A stretch of DNA of 16,304 nt from Candidatus Coatesiibacteriota bacterium (GCA_023265785.1 JAHFSL010000012.1:1-16304); one strand, 5' to 3'. Positions 7,329 to 16,005 are shown, counted from the stretch's first letter. Translations and numbers: made by a program. Notes: generated from the sequence alone by a model not told the origin.

Positions 7329-7335
7329 AAGGAGG
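7329..7335 (+). promoter_or_regulatory. Strong Shine-Dalgarno deciding the M20 peptidase start
   Basis: AAGGAGG ends 5 nt before ATG 7341. It decides against in-frame ATG 7299, which lies upstream of the operator core and would add 14 residues encoded across that palindrome. Confidence 0.85.
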
Positions 7336-7340
7336 AACCC

Positions 7341-8648
7341 ATGAGCCCGGTTGCCGCGATCCTGCTTGACCTTCTGCGGTTCAATACCACCAACCCACCC
7401 GGGGCGGAAGCGGCCTGCATTGCCTATTTGAAGCACCGCTTCGAATCGGCGGGCATTGAGTACCGCCTGTACGCTCGCGACCCCCACCGCCCCAACCTGG
7501 TGGCACGGGTGTCGGGTCGGGGAGAAGCGCCTCCCCTGCTCTTGTACGGACATGTGGATGTTGTCCCGGTAACCGACCAGCAATGGACCCACCCGCCGTT
7601 TGCGGGCCGGGTGATTGACGGCTGGGTCTGGGGTCGGGGAGCGCTCGACATGAAGGATGGGATCGCCATGTATGCCGATGCCCTGCTTCATGCCGCCAAG
7701 GAGCCGCCACGAGGGGACCTGATCTTTCTGGCCCTGGCCGATGAGGAAACTGGGGGCAAGGATGGGGCGCAATTCATGGTGGAGAGGCACCCTGAGGTCT
7801 TCACGGGCGTCCGCCACGCCTTCGGCGAATTTGGTGGGGCCACCTACCACCTGCAGGGGCGGCGGTTGTACCCCATCATGGTTGCCGAGAAAACGCCGTG
7901 CATCATCCGGGCCACCGTGACGGGAACGGGTGGACACGGGTCCCTGCCGCACCGCGGAGGGGCCATCGCGAAACTGGCGCGCTTTCTCGCCACCCTCGAC
8001 CGGCACCGCCTCCCGGTCCACATCACACCGCCGGCGCGGCACATGGTGGAGGCGATGGCCGATGCCCTGGGCGGGGCACGTGGCCTGATGTTGAGGCAAC
8101 TGCTTCATCCCCGCCTGACCGGGTGGATGCTGGATCGACTGGGACCCGACATGGCGCCCGTGGAGGCCACGCTGTACAACACGGCCAACGCGACCGTCGT
8201 CAGAGGCGGCGACAAGTTCAACGTCATTCCGTCAAAAGTCGAAGTCACGCTCGATTGTCGCCTCCTGCCCGGCCAGCATCCGGAGGATCTCCTGCGTGAG
8301 TTGCGGGCCATCGCAGGGCCGGAGGTCACCTTCACCGTGGAGCGCCTGCTGGATGGCGGGGAAGTCTTTGACATTTCCCAGTTCGAAATGCTGGCCGGGG
8401 TCCTGCGTGACCTGGATCCGGGGTGTTACCCGATCCCCAACCTGCTTCCCGCGGCGACAGACGGTCGGACCCTGGCCAAACTGGGGATCCAGACCTACGG
8501 ATTCACGCCCCTCAAGCTGCCCGCAGGCTTTTCGTTCTACTCCACCATCCACGCGGAGAACGAGCGGGTGCCGGTCGAAGCGGTGGAATGGGGCGCTCGG
8601 GCCGTGTGGGAAGCGGTTCGCAGGTATGGGTCAGGACAATCAAAATAA
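7341..8648 (+). CDS. M20-family metallopeptidase (ArgE/DapE/carboxypeptidase-like)
   Basis: This 435-residue di-zinc amidohydrolase or peptidase has these visible metal and catalytic positions: H71 and D73 in GHVDVVPV, bridging D103 in GALDMKDG, catalytic E135 or E136 in LADEETGG, and the late H404 in TIHAENERVP. The dimerisation lid domain lies between (GTGGHGSLPHRGGAI...NVIPSKVEVTLDCRLLPG). Domain order and length fit M20A/M20F enzymes, which cleave N-acyl amino acids or small peptides; the exact substrate cannot be read from sequence. Control by the divergent TetR-type repressor suggests an induced catabolic or detoxifying role rather than arginine synthesis, so I do not call it argE. It has no signal peptide. 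Base composition is somewhat lower in G/C than in the arginine genes. Confidence 0.88.
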   Translation: MSPVAAILLDLLRFNTTNPPGAEAACIAYLKHRFESAGIEYRLYARDPHRPNLVARVSGRGEAPPLLLYGHVDVVPVTDQQWTHPPFAGRVIDGWVWGRGALDMKDGIAMYADALLHAAKEPPRGDLIFLALADEETGGKDGAQFMVERHPEVFTGVRHAFGEFGGATYHLQGRRLYPIMVAEKTPCIIRATVTGTGGHGSLPHRGGAIAKLARFLATLDRHRLPVHITPPARHMVEAMADALGGARGLMLRQLLHPRLTGWMLDRLGPDMAPVEATLYNTANATVVRGGDKFNVIPSKVEVTLDCRLLPGQHPEDLLRELRAIAGPEVTFTVERLLDGGEVFDISQFEMLAGVLRDLDPGCYPIPNLLPAATDGRTLAKLGIQTYGFTPLKLPAGFSFYSTIHAENERVPVEAVEWGARAVWEAVRRYGSGQSK

Positions 8649-8656
8649 CGAATCTC

Positions 8657-8941
8657 ATGAACGCAGTCACGGGCCTTGCTCATCTCATCAGAATGGACCC
8701 TCTCCCAATTCCGATCGAGATCTCCGGTCAAATGCTCGACATCGCTTCACTGCTCACTTTCGTGATTGTTTGGGCCATTGCGCTTCGGCTTATTTGGGGG
8801 AGTGCATGCACTCCGCTCAAATGGCCCGGTGTTCCCAATCGAGAAAATAGGGCGGTCACTGCGGCAACGTCCAGGGAGATGGCCGAATACGAAAAGCGAA
8901 TCGAAGAGGATCTTGATCTCACAGGTCACGGAACCCCGTGA
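8657..8941 (+). CDS. Small membrane protein, unknown function
   Basis: The ORF encodes 94 residues, starting 8 bp after the peptidase stop. It has a single strongly hydrophobic segment, MLDIASLLTFVIVWAIALRLIWG (about residues 26-48), and a charged C-terminus ending MAEYEKRIEEDLDLTG, which looks cytoplasmic and helical. I do not recognise a family. There is no clear Shine-Dalgarno before ATG 8657; ATG 8693 is an alternative. Several CGA, AGA and AGG arginine codons and a lower G+C content set it apart from the arginine block. It fills most of the otherwise empty 394-bp gap before tyrS. Moderate confidence rests on the clean TM-plus-tail architecture. Confidence 0.5.
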   Translation: MNAVTGLAHLIRMDPLPIPIEISGQMLDIASLLTFVIVWAIALRLIWGSACTPLKWPGVPNRENRAVTAATSREMAEYEKRIEEDLDLTGHGTP

Positions 8942-8957
8942 GAAGCGTGACCCACGC
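8924..8957 (+). terminator. Alternative hairpins at the end of the small membrane-protein gene (weak terminator candidate)
   Basis: GGTCACG (8924-8930) can pair with CGTGACC (8946-8952); within it, TCACGG (8926-8931) can instead pair with CCGTGA (8936-8941) over a 4-nt loop. A third small stem, GCGTG/CACGC, spans 8945-8957. No T-run follows, so this is not a standard intrinsic terminator. Confidence 0.25.
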
Positions 8958-9006
8958 ATGAGAAGAGTCACCGGGCGACGCGATCAACATATCGGAAACC
9001 AGCTAT

Positions 9007-9045
9007 CTAACAAGTGAACGATTCCGGGATACAATTACTCCCATG
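9007..9045 (+). promoter_or_regulatory. Promoter of tyrS, leaderless layout
   Basis: CTAACA (9007-9012), 17 nt, TACAAT (9030-9035), 7 nt, then ATG (9043-9045). No Shine-Dalgarno lies between the -10 and the ATG. The rest of 8942-9042 shows no T-box specifier structure or terminator. Confidence 0.6.
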
Positions 9046-10263
9046 GCGGCCCTGCATACGCTCACCATTGACGAGGAGCTGACCCGGCTGAGGCGCGGGC
9101 TGGCCGACGAGGTTCCTAAGAACGGTCTCTCGGCCGCGCTGGACCTGTCCCGCCGGGAGAAGCGGCCGCTCCGGGTGAAGTTCGGGATCGACCCCAGCGC
9201 CCCCGACCTCCACCTGGGCCACACGGTGCCCCTGCGCAAGCTCCGGGCGTTCCAGGAACTCGGGCACACCGTCATCCTCCTGATCGGGGATTTTACAGCC
9301 CAGATCGGTGATCCCACGGGGCAGTCGGTCGTCCGGCCGCAGTTGACGGCCGACCAGGTGAACGCCCATGCCAAGACCTACCTGGACCAGGTCTGGCACA
9401 TCCTGGACCGGGAGAAGACCGAGGTCCGGCGCAACAGCGAGTGGACCTCCGCCATGAAATTCGACGAGGTGATCCGGCTGGCGGCCAGGTACACCGTGGC
9501 CCGGATCCTTGACCGGGAGGATTTTTCAAAACGGCTGGCCGAAGGCAAGCCCATCGGCGTGCATGAGTTCCTGTACCCGCTGGTGCAGGGCCATGATTCC
9601 GTGGCGCTCCGGGCGGACATTGAGTTGTGCGGCACGGACCAGATCTTCAATTGCCATGTCGGCCGGGCCCTGCAGGAGGCCGCGGGCCAGCCGCCCGAGG
9701 TGATCCTGGCGGTGCCGCTGATCGAGGGGACCGATGGGGTCGCCAAGATGAGCAAGAGCAAGGGCAACGCCATCGGGATCACCGAGGACTCGGACGAGAT
9801 GTACGGCAAGGTTCTCTCGCTTCCCGATGCGCTCATTGCGAAGTACGCCGACCTCCTGCTTGACGACCCCCTCCCCGCCGGACTCTCACCCCGTGATGCC
9901 AAGCACGCCCTGGCCCGCGGGCTGGTGGCCGGCTACCATGGCGCCGCGGCGGCCGCCGCCGCCGCCGACCGGTTCGAAAAAGTCTTCGTGAAGCACGAAG
10001 CACCTGAGAACATGAAGGAGGTGGATCTTCAGCGAACGTTTCTGAAGGATGGCACCATCTGGATTCTCAATCTCCTCACGCTCCTCAGACCGAAAAACGC
10101 GCTCGTCATGAGCCGAAACGAAGCCTTTCGACTCGTCGAACAGGGTGCCGTTGAATTGAATCAGGCGATCATCAGAAATCCGAAGGAAGACGTCGTGGTC
10201 AAGGAAGGCGACATCCTGCGAGTGGGCAAGCACAAATTTGCACGCGTCCACCTGATCGAGTAG
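9043..10263 (+). CDS. tyrS: Tyrosyl-tRNA synthetase
   Basis: Class I aminoacyl-tRNA synthetase charging tRNA-Tyr; cytoplasmic dimer; 406 residues. HIGH signature HLGH at residues 57-60 within DPSAPDLHLGH and KMSKS at 235-239 within AKMSKSKGNAI are intact. The C-terminal S4 RNA-binding domain (about 345-405, SRNEAFRLVEQGAVELN...GDILRVGKHKF) is present. The layout fits the TyrZ-like bacterial branch. An eight-alanine run at residues 301-308 precedes an abrupt codon-use change: arginine codons before it are CGG, CGC, AGG or CGT, whereas six of the seven after residue 311 are CGA or AGA. The 3' third therefore looks compositionally foreign to the 5' part, although the protein is complete. A small membrane-protein gene follows after 3 bp. 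Confidence 0.96.
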   Translation: MAALHTLTIDEELTRLRRGLADEVPKNGLSAALDLSRREKRPLRVKFGIDPSAPDLHLGHTVPLRKLRAFQELGHTVILLIGDFTAQIGDPTGQSVVRPQLTADQVNAHAKTYLDQVWHILDREKTEVRRNSEWTSAMKFDEVIRLAARYTVARILDREDFSKRLAEGKPIGVHEFLYPLVQGHDSVALRADIELCGTDQIFNCHVGRALQEAAGQPPEVILAVPLIEGTDGVAKMSKSKGNAIGITEDSDEMYGKVLSLPDALIAKYADLLLDDPLPAGLSPRDAKHALARGLVAGYHGAAAAAAAADRFEKVFVKHEAPENMKEVDLQRTFLKDGTIWILNLLTLLRPKNALVMSRNEAFRLVEQGAVELNQAIIRNPKEDVVVKEGDILRVGKHKFARVHLIE

Positions 10264-10266
10264 CCG

Positions 10267-10500
10267 ATGGCAGTTCAAAGGCTGAAAGACATGGGCATTG
10301 TGACGGACCGACAGGTTGAAAAACTTGCGGATTTGTTGGGCCAGCTCGGCGTCGCTGCCATTTTGGGAGCGGCGGGCGATCTGGTCATCAATGGCTCCCG
10401 CATCCTGATCGACTTGATTGGAACCGCTGTCGGGGCGGCTCTCTTGACCTCATGCCTCTACTTGATAGGCCTCCTGCGTGGGCGTAGAATGAATTCATGA
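10267..10500 (+). CDS. Small two-helix membrane protein, unknown function
   Basis: The ORF encodes 77 residues, beginning 3 bp after the tyrS stop. A short amphipathic N-terminus (MAVQRLKDMGIVTDRQVEKLADLLGQ) precedes hydrophobic segments at about LGVAAILGAAGDLVI and ILIDLIGTAVGAALLTSCLYLIGLL, ending in RGRRMNS, a positive tail consistent with a cytoplasmic C-terminus. No family recognised. Its base composition matches the A/T-richer 3' third of tyrS. It ends in an ATGA overlap with a 44-codon ORF, so the two are probably co-translated. Confidence 0.6.
   Translation: MAVQRLKDMGIVTDRQVEKLADLLGQLGVAAILGAAGDLVINGSRILIDLIGTAVGAALLTSCLYLIGLLRGRRMNS
10462..10499 (+). promoter_or_regulatory. Candidate promoter inside the two-helix gene, leaderless layout for the 44-codon ORF
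   Basis: TTGATA (10462-10467), 17 nt, TAGAAT (10485-10490), 6 nt, then ATG (10497-10499). This is the best -35/-10 match in the window. It lies within the end of the upstream coding region, so coding constraint could produce it by chance. Confidence 0.45.
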
Positions 10501-10631
10501 CGAACGTGGAGTGGGGCTTGCTGGCGGTCTATGCCATGGTCCTGGCCTTCGCCGGAACGGGAGTCTATCTGGTTCGTCGAGGAAGGGCGGACCGCTTCCG
10601 TGGATCTGGAAGGGGGCATGCGGTTCGCTAG
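10497..10631 (+). CDS. 44-residue single-span membrane protein
   Basis: The ORF reads MTNVEWGLLAVYAMVLAFAG followed by TGVYLVRRGRADRFRGSGRG and ends HAVR. One transmembrane helix (about residues 6-26) is followed by a strongly basic tail, so the predicted topology is N-out, C-in. It overlaps the preceding gene by ATGA and has a TTGATA/TAGAAT promoter-like pair placed to make a leaderless transcript. No homologue is known to me. The clean TM-plus-basic-tail pattern and coupling argue for a real gene, but it is very short. Confidence 0.45.
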   Translation: MTNVEWGLLAVYAMVLAFAGTGVYLVRRGRADRFRGSGRGHAVR

Positions 10632-10674
10632 CGCGTGTCTCTTCCGTCGAGGGGTGGGTTGAGCTTTTCCCGAA

Positions 10675-11034
10675 TTACTCCCCGCCGAAGATAAATCCGA
10701 GGGCGAATCCCCCGAGGGCGCCGTACAGCGACCAGAGCGCCACCTTCTTGGCGACCACCCGCTGGTGGTGGAGGGCGGGGTTGCCGATGGCGGCAATCGC
10801 GCCGCTCACGCCGCCAATCGCCAATCCGATCAGCCCGGTGCGCAGGCGCAGGATCGTGCCCGCGTGGCGCGACGGCTCGTCCGGATTTTCACCGCCGGTG
10901 CCCCACGGGGTCGGCGCGATGGTCGTGGCCTCGGCGACCAGAAACGAGTGCGGAAGAAGGTCAGGGCCGGATTCGGCCAGGACGCAACGGGCCGGGATGA
11001 GGGCGAGCAGACATGCCGCAGTGATCTTCTTCAT
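10675..11034 (-). CDS. Small exported glycine-rich membrane protein, unknown function
   Basis: The 119-residue protein starts MKKITAACLLALIPARCVLA, a Sec signal peptide with a cleavage-like VLA-E site. A short polar region (SGPDLLPHSFLVAEATTIAPTP...NPDEPSRHAG) follows, then two glycine/alanine-rich hydrophobic segments (RTGLIGLAIGGVSGAIAAIG and LWSLYGALGGFALGFIFGG) of the glycine-zipper kind. The cysteine near the cleavage site lacks a proper lipobox, so I do not call a lipoprotein. It is convergent with the 44-codon ORF and divergent from uvrC. No Shine-Dalgarno is visible upstream; an A/T-rich TATTAT lies 15 nt before the ATG on the minus strand. An envelope protein is likely, but no function can be assigned. 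Confidence 0.65.
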   Translation of the reverse strand: MKKITAACLLALIPARCVLAESGPDLLPHSFLVAEATTIAPTPWGTGGENPDEPSRHAGTILRLRTGLIGLAIGGVSGAIAAIGNPALHHQRVVAKKVALWSLYGALGGFALGFIFGGE

Positions 11035-11060
11035 GGTTGGAGCGAATTAATAATAGCACC

Positions 11061-11080
11061 GGTGTCAGAAGTCTGACACC
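11061..11080. repeat. Perfect 9-bp inverted repeat in the uvrC divergent intergenic region
   Basis: GGTGTCAGA, 2 nt (AG), TCTGACACC: both arms match fully. It sits between the minus-strand small exported gene and uvrC, and its right arm overlaps the candidate uvrC -35. No T-run follows, so it is not an intrinsic terminator. It may be an operator for a dimeric regulator or one copy of a dispersed REP-like palindrome. Confidence 0.7.
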
Positions 11081-11112
11081 CGCGGGAATCCTGATAAACT
11101 AGCCCTGTCATG
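11073..11112 (+). promoter_or_regulatory. Candidate uvrC promoter
   Basis: CTGACA (11073-11078), 16 nt, TAAACT (11095-11100), 9 nt, then ATG (11110-11112). There is no Shine-Dalgarno, so the transcript would have a leader of only a few bases or none. The -10 match is weaker than for tyrS or argF. Confidence 0.4.
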
Positions 11113-12822
11113 AAGGCCGAGGCGTTCGGGGAGCGGCTGGCGTCCGTGGGCGAGGAACCGGGCGTCTACCTGTTCCGGGACGCCGAGTCCCGGGTGGTCT
11201 ATGTCGGCAAGGCCCTCTCGCTCCGCGACCGCCTGCGGTCCTACGCCCCCGGCATGGCGAACCTCGAGAAGCAGAACTGGATCGTCGAGGCCGCCGCATC
11301 GCTGGAGACCATCGTGACCCGGTCCGAACTGGAGGCCCTGATGCTGGAGCAGACGCTGATCCAGGAGCATCGACCCCGGTTCAATGTCAGCTGGCGGGAT
11401 AACAAGAGCTATCCCTACCTCGAACTGACGCTGGCCGACCGGTACCCGCGGGTCTATTTCACCCGCCGGCGCGCCCGCAAGGGCGGCAAGCTGTGGGGGC
11501 CGTACATGGCCGGCACGGCCCGGCGCCTCCAGCGGGTCATCAACCAGTATTTCCGGATTCCCTCCTGCGCCGTGGAGATGGACGGCCGGCAGGTGCCCTG
11601 CCTGTACCACCACCTGAATTGGTGCGACGCCCCGTGCGCGGGGAGGATTCAGGCCGCCCCCTATGCCGAGCTGGTGGGCCAGGTGCGGCACCTGCTCGAC
11701 GGCCGGGCGGCCGAGATCGCCCCCCGCCTTGAGGAGGCCATGCAGGCGGCGGCCATCCGGGAGGATTTCGAGGGTGCGGCGCACCTGCGTGACCGCCTGC
11801 AGGCGATCCGGGATCTGGGCACGGACCAGGCGGTCATCGCCCCGGACGAACGGAACGCCGATGTGGTGGGGCTGGCCCGGTCGGGATCATTCGCCTGTCT
11901 CGTCCTGTTGGCGGTCCGGGCGGGCCGGCTCGTCGGCAAGCAGGAATTCACGGTCCGGCGTGCCGCGGATATCCCGGACGGGGAGCTCGTGGCGTCCTTC
12001 CTGGCCCGTCATTTCGGCGGCCCGGCGACCCCGCCCGAGCGGCTCCTCCTGCCCTGCGAGGTGGAGGGGCGCGAGACGCTGGAACTGTACCTCGCCGCGC
12101 GGCGGGAGGGCGGGGTGGCGCTATTGACCCCCAAGCGTGGGCTCAATCGCGAACTCCTTGAATTGGCGGAGGCCAACGCCAAGGCCTCGCTGGTCACCCG
12201 CGGACGGGTGGGTGGGGATGAGGCCCGGGAACAGCTCGCCTGTGCCGCGGAGGTGCTCGGCCTGGGCGCGCCGCCCGCCCGGGTGGAGGCGGTGGACCTG
12301 TCCCACCTGCACGGACAGGAGGCGGTGGGGGCGGTGGTGGTCTTCCGGGACGGCCTGCCGTCCACGCAGGAGCACCGCCGCTACCTGATCAAGATGGCGA
12401 AGGGGGGCGATGACTACGCCTCGATGGGGGAGGTGGTCTCCCGCCGGCTCCGGCGGCTCAAGGATGACGGGACCCCCCTGCCCGGTCTGCTCCTGCTGGA
12501 CGGCGGGGCCGGCCAGCTGGCCGCGGCCCAGGCGGCCTGCGCGGCGGCCGGTGTCTCCGAGCTCCCCCTGGTGGCGCTGGCCAAGCGGGAGGAGCGGCTC
12601 TACCTGCCGGGACGTCCCGAGCCGGTGGCCCTGCCTGCGGATTCCCCGGCCCTGCACCTCTTCCAGCGGGTCCGGGACGAGGCGCACCGGTATGTCAACG
12701 CCTACCAGCGCCGTCGCCGGACGATGGCGCTGAAGGCCGGCGCGGAGGCATCGCGCCGGGCGAACCGGGCGCGGGTCCGGGCCGCCCGCGCGACGGTCGT
12801 CCCGGCTCCGGTGGCCGCGTGA
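11110..12822 (+). CDS. uvrC: Excinuclease ABC subunit C, lacking the C-terminal HhH region
   Basis: UvrC makes the 3' and 5' incisions in nucleotide excision repair with UvrB. In 570 residues, the N-terminal GIY-YIG nuclease (GVYLF...VVYVGKA...LRDRLRSY, glutamate in LEALMLEQ) is intact. The Fe-S cysteines C153, C164, C172 and C176 are all present, as is a UVR UvrB-binding helix pair (RLEEAMQAAAIREDFEGAAHLRDRL). The RNase H-like nuclease is complete: VEAVDLSH, KGGDDYASM, LLLDGGAGQL and RDEAHRY carry the catalytic D, D, D, H set. After the arginine-rich YQRRRR the protein ends in a basic, alanine-rich tail with no tandem helix-hairpin-helix domain, which normally occupies the last 60 or so residues. 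The stop overlaps the sensor kinase GTG start. Confidence 0.95.
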   Translation: MKAEAFGERLASVGEEPGVYLFRDAESRVVYVGKALSLRDRLRSYAPGMANLEKQNWIVEAAASLETIVTRSELEALMLEQTLIQEHRPRFNVSWRDNKSYPYLELTLADRYPRVYFTRRRARKGGKLWGPYMAGTARRLQRVINQYFRIPSCAVEMDGRQVPCLYHHLNWCDAPCAGRIQAAPYAELVGQVRHLLDGRAAEIAPRLEEAMQAAAIREDFEGAAHLRDRLQAIRDLGTDQAVIAPDERNADVVGLARSGSFACLVLLAVRAGRLVGKQEFTVRRAADIPDGELVASFLARHFGGPATPPERLLLPCEVEGRETLELYLAARREGGVALLTPKRGLNRELLELAEANAKASLVTRGRVGGDEAREQLACAAEVLGLGAPPARVEAVDLSHLHGQEAVGAVVVFRDGLPSTQEHRRYLIKMAKGGDDYASMGEVVSRRLRRLKDDGTPLPGLLLLDGGAGQLAAAQAACAAAGVSELPLVALAKREERLYLPGRPEPVALPADSPALHLFQRVRDEAHRYVNAYQRRRRTMALKAGAEASRRANRARVRAARATVVPAPVAA

Positions 12823-14638
12823 ACCGCTTCATGAATCCGGGGCTGGCCACCCGGCTGGCCGTGGCCTTCGTGGCGGTTTCCGGCATCGTCATCATTGCGT
12901 TTGCCTGGCTGACGGCCCGTCGCGCCGAGCTCGTCCTGAAGGACGAACTGGGCGAGAAGTTGGCGTCCATTGCCGAGAGCGCCTCGGCCAACCCGCGGGT
13001 GGCCGGCGTCCAGTACGTCATCCGCGCGGGCGGCGGGGCGATCGCGGCCGCCGCCCGCGAGGAATTGAAGTCCCTGGTCAGGAATTTCGGGATCGGCAAC
13101 CTGATCGTGGCCGGCCGGAATGCGGCCGGGGAGCTGGAGGTGGTGACCGATGCCAGCGGCCGGTACGGATGGAAATCCACACCCTGGACCTGGCACGTGG
13201 CCGATGCGGAACTCGACCGGGTCTGGCAGGGTAAGGTGGTCTACACGCCGATGTATACCGGGGAGGATGGGGAGCAATACCTGTCCGCGTACGCCCCCTT
13301 GAGGGTGGGAGGGGCGGTCCGCCTCGTGGTCGGCGCGGAGGCCAGTGCCAAATTCCTGAAGCGGGTCCGGTCCCTGCGGCGCTACTACACCGGCGCCGGG
13401 TTGTTCATGATCCTGCTCGCCGCCGTGCTCGGGTCGCTCACCGCCCGCACCATCACCCGGCCCCTGCGCCAGCTGACCGTGGCGGCCCAGCGGCTGGAGG
13501 GCGGGGACTACACCGTGACCACGAACGTGGACGCGGGCGCCGAAGTGGGGGACCTGGCACGCGCCTTCAACCGGATGGCCCGAATGATCAACGTGCGCCG
13601 CGAACTCCTGCTGGAGAACATGAGCAACGGTCTCATCGCGGTGGAGCCGGGCGGGACGGTCAGTGAGGTCAACCGGGCGGCCGAGGAGGTCCTCGCCCTG
13701 CGCCGGGACCGGTTGACCGGCCGCGCCTGCCGGGAGGCCCTGCCCGCCGGGTTGGCCCAGGCATTGGAGGAGACGCTGGCCGGGGACGAGCCGCTCCGGG
13801 GCGAGAAGATCGGGGTGGATGCGCCCGTCGGCGGGCGGCGCATCCTGCAGGTCTCCACCTCCCTGCTGATGGATGCGGACGGGAGCCCGCGCGGCGCCGA
13901 GGTCTCCTTCCTGGATGTGACCGAGATCGAGCGGCTGACCGATGCGCTCGAGTCCCAGCGCCGGTTCGCCGCCATCGGCGAAATGGCGGCCGAGGTGGCC
14001 CACCAGATCCGGAACCCGCTGGCCTCCATTCGCGGGTTCGCCGACCTGCTGCACGCGGACCTTGAGGCCGGCGGAACCTCGCGCGAGTACCTGGCCGACC
14101 TGGTCAAGGAGGTCCGGACCACGGAGGGCATCGTGACGAACTTCCTCGCCCTGACACGGCCCTCCCGGCTGGAGCTGGGCCCGGTGGTCCTCGGAGAAAC
14201 CGTGGCCGCGGCCGTCCGGGGCATGCGGCCCGAGTTTGAGGCCGCGGGCGTGGCGCTGGACACCGAGCTGGGCACGGCCCTGCCGGTGGTGCGCGCGGAC
14301 GGCAAGGCGGTCGCGCAGGCGCTCGGCAACCTCCTGCGCAATGCGCTGGAGGCGTGCCGCCGCGGCAACCGCGTGGTCGTGCGCGCGGGGTCGAGCAACG
14401 GGGACGGGCCCGCGGGCGTGTACGTGATGGTGGAGGATGACGGCGCGGGCATCGCGCCGGAGATCCTCCCGAAACTCTTTACGCCGTTCGTGACCAACAA
14501 GGCGCAGGGCACCGGGCTGGGCCTGTCGCTGGCGCGCAAGTTCGTCGAGGCGCACGGCGGGACGGTGGCCCTGGCCCCCCTGCCCCGCGGCACGCGCGCC
14601 GAGATCCGGCTCCCCGTGGAGCCGGTGGCGGTCCTCTA

Positions 14639-14639
<1 letters not shown>
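12819..14639 (+). CDS. Membrane-bound NtrB/AtoS-type sensor histidine kinase
   Basis: 606 residues. Order: transmembrane helix 1 (about 12-31), extracytoplasmic sensor region (about 32-185), transmembrane helix 2 (about 188-206, AGLFMILLAAVLGSL), HAMP linker (about 210-258, ITRPLRQLTVAAQRLEGG...AFNRMARMI), PAS-like domain (about 262-375), HisKA with phospho-acceptor H395 in EVAHQIRNPLASIRGF, then HATPase with N-box NLLRNALEAC, G1 DDGAGIAP, F-box LFTPFVTNKAQG and G2 GTGLGLSLA. The E-x-x-H-x-I-R-N-P-L H-box and adjacent sigma-54 activator place it in the NtrB-like group. The signal is unknown. GTG 12819 overlaps the uvrC stop; ATG 12831 is an alternative start. Its stop lies immediately at the ATG of the response regulator. 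Confidence 0.92.

Positions 14640-16005
<1,366 letters not shown>

Noticed and set aside
7341..8648. M20 peptidase as argE of the arginine pathway
   Set aside because: Motifs are generic for M20; it is regulated by its own TetR-type repressor and separated from the arg genes by an unrelated cluster.
8942..9042. T-box riboswitch upstream of tyrS
   Set aside because: The leader is too short, the promoter sits directly at the ATG, and no T-box consensus or terminator/antiterminator pair is present.
12702..14555. 617-codon open frame on the minus strand
   Set aside because: It lies opposite uvrC and the sensor kinase, whose motifs are complete; its composition (R, G, P, H, Q rich, no domain pattern) is the usual antisense shadow of G+C-rich genes.
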